Assembly (NCBI GenBank): GCA_002450335.1
Contig: DJZB01000030.1
Span: 1-6,865, forward strand
Length of the DNA: 6,865 nt
Origin: Rhodobiaceae bacterium UBA6963
GTDB taxonomy: Bacteria; Pseudomonadota; Alphaproteobacteria; RS24
Direction of reading: 5' to 3'
The position numbers were made by a program, and so were the translations under genes. Of the stretch, positions 6,115 through 6,865 are shown in pieces; the first letter of the stretch is position 1, and every line of letters starts with the position of its first letter. The notes beneath the pieces were generated by a model that ran no database searches, had not been told where the DNA came from, and saw only the letters and a list, made by a program, of their open reading frames with translations.

Positions 6115-6865
6115 GCATGCCCGAAAGGGGTGTGCTTCTTGATGCCGCCCGACAAACTGCCGGTCTGGATAATTTTGGTGATACATGGTTTTTCGATCAT
6201 ATGGATAAATTCATCGCGTCAATTAACAACGATGCGCGACTGAATGAAGAAGGTCTCGGTGGCGCGCAAGGCATGGTTATTAATGCCATGGTTAATCGTT
6301 TGCGCCATGTTGAATTGGTCAAGCAAAATCCAGAGATAAAAGAACTGCCCGTAGATGTAAGTGCAATCGTTGTTGGTCTGCCGCGAACAGGTAGCACCAT
6401 GATGCATCGCATGTTGTCTTCAGCCAAAGGCATGACAGGTGTTAAATGGTATGAGACACAAAACTATGCCCCTTTCCCGGGAGAGACACAGGGTGACTCG
6501 AGCCAACGTCGTGAAGCGGCGAAAGGCATACTGGCCTACATGGTTGAGAAAATTCCGGAGATTATGTCCATCCACCCGATGAGCATCGATCAGCCGGACG
6601 AGGAAGTAATTATTCTCGGTCAGCTTTTTTCAAGCAGTATGCTGGAGGCATCATACTATGTGCCGAGTTATGCCGCTTGGCTGGGAACGCAAGATAGTGA
6701 GCAGGCATACAAAGATTTGAGAGAAATTTATCAGGCTTTTATGTGGCAGGATCCATCGCGTCAGGGCAAAAAGTGGGTGCTTAAGACTCCGGGTCATTTG
6801 ATGGCGCTGGATACGGCGATGAAGGTTTTTCAAGATGCTAAAATTGTTATGACCCACCGCGATCC
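6111..6865 (+). CDS. Sulfotransferase family protein (Sulfotransfer_3-like), 3'-truncated by window edge
   Basis: The reading frame from ATG 6111 stays open to the end of the window, giving 251 complete residues. Sulfotransferases move the sulfuryl group of PAPS to a hydroxyl acceptor. The 5'-phosphosulfate loop is IVVGLPRTGSTMMHRML at about 86-102 (P91-R92-T93-G94-S95-T96). KWVLKTPGHL at 221-230 is the conserved strand before the acceptor-site helix. KIVMTHRDP at 244 onward begins the 3'-phosphate-binding strand, with Arg250; the rest of that motif is cut off. An N-terminal helical region of about 80 residues, as in bacterial Sulfotransfer_3 proteins, precedes the loop. No signal peptide is seen, consistent with cytoplasmic PAPS. 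The start overlaps the SDR stop by 4 bp and has GGAGG at 6097-6101, nine bases upstream, which favours it over the ATG at 6117. Family members are usually near 350-400 residues, so perhaps a third is missing. The acceptor is unknown; steroid or lipid hydroxyls are possible. Confidence 0.9.
   Translation, partial: MSMPERGVLLDAARQTAGLDNFGDTWFFDHMDKFIASINNDARLNEEGLGGAQGMVINAMVNRLRHVELVKQNPEIKELPVDVSAIVVGLPRTGSTMMHRMLSSAKGMTGVKWYETQNYAPFPGETQGDSSQRREAAKGILAYMVEKIPEIMSIHPMSIDQPDEEVIILGQLFSSSMLEASYYVPSYAAWLGTQDSEQAYKDLREIYQAFMWQDPSRQGKKWVLKTPGHLMALDTAMKVFQDAKIVMTHRD

Noticed and set aside
5821..6186. Minus-strand open frame of 121 codons across the SDR-sulfotransferase junction
   Set aside because: It is antisense to two genes with clear family motifs, and its translation has no recognisable domain.

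Overview
The window looks like accessory catabolic or modification DNA from a Gram-negative bacterium, most plausibly a marine proteobacterium. The clues are moderate GC (judged by eye, not counted), tightly packed genes with purine-rich Shine-Dalgarno sites, and the gene families present: a type I sulfatase, a DUF3604 PHP-like protein, DUF1214, SnoaL-like, short-chain dehydrogenases (SDR) and a Sulfotransfer_3-type sulfotransferase. The taxonomic guess is inference; there is no rRNA or other marker gene. No RNA gene, insertion sequence, CRISPR array or phage gene was seen.

Layout. (1) Bases 1-882, plus strand: the C-terminal part of a sulfatase whose N-terminus lies outside the window. (2) Bases 919-5188, minus strand: a compact four-gene run, transcribed in the order SDR (4409-5188), DUF1214 protein (3341-4405), SnoaL-like protein (2874-3344), membrane-anchored DUF3604 protein (919-2835). 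Gaps are 3 bp, a 4-bp ATGA overlap and 38 bp, so one transcript is likely. It converges on the sulfatase with only 36 bp between the two stops. (3) Bases 5189-5343: an AT-rich divergent intergenic region with a perfect 7-bp-arm inverted repeat and a pair of imperfect 17-bp direct repeats, the likely control region. (4) Bases 5344 to the window end, plus strand: a second SDR overlapping by 4 bp (ATGA) a sulfotransferase that runs off the window.

How they may work together (inference): oxidoreductases, a SnoaL/NTF2-fold enzyme of the dehydratase/isomerase/cyclase type and a DUF1214 protein resemble gene sets used on hydroxylated alicyclic or lipid-like substrates such as steroids. A sulfotransferase at one end and a sulfatase plus a DUF3604 protein at the other suggest the substrate or product is sulfated. 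The exact substrate cannot be read from sequence.

The most unusual molecular detail is that the plus-strand SDR has serine where the catalytic tyrosine of the YxxxK motif should be, in an ungapped alignment with an intact catalytic Ser and Lys. It may therefore be a non-classical enzyme, a cofactor-binding protein or an altered-chemistry SDR co-translated with the sulfotransferase.
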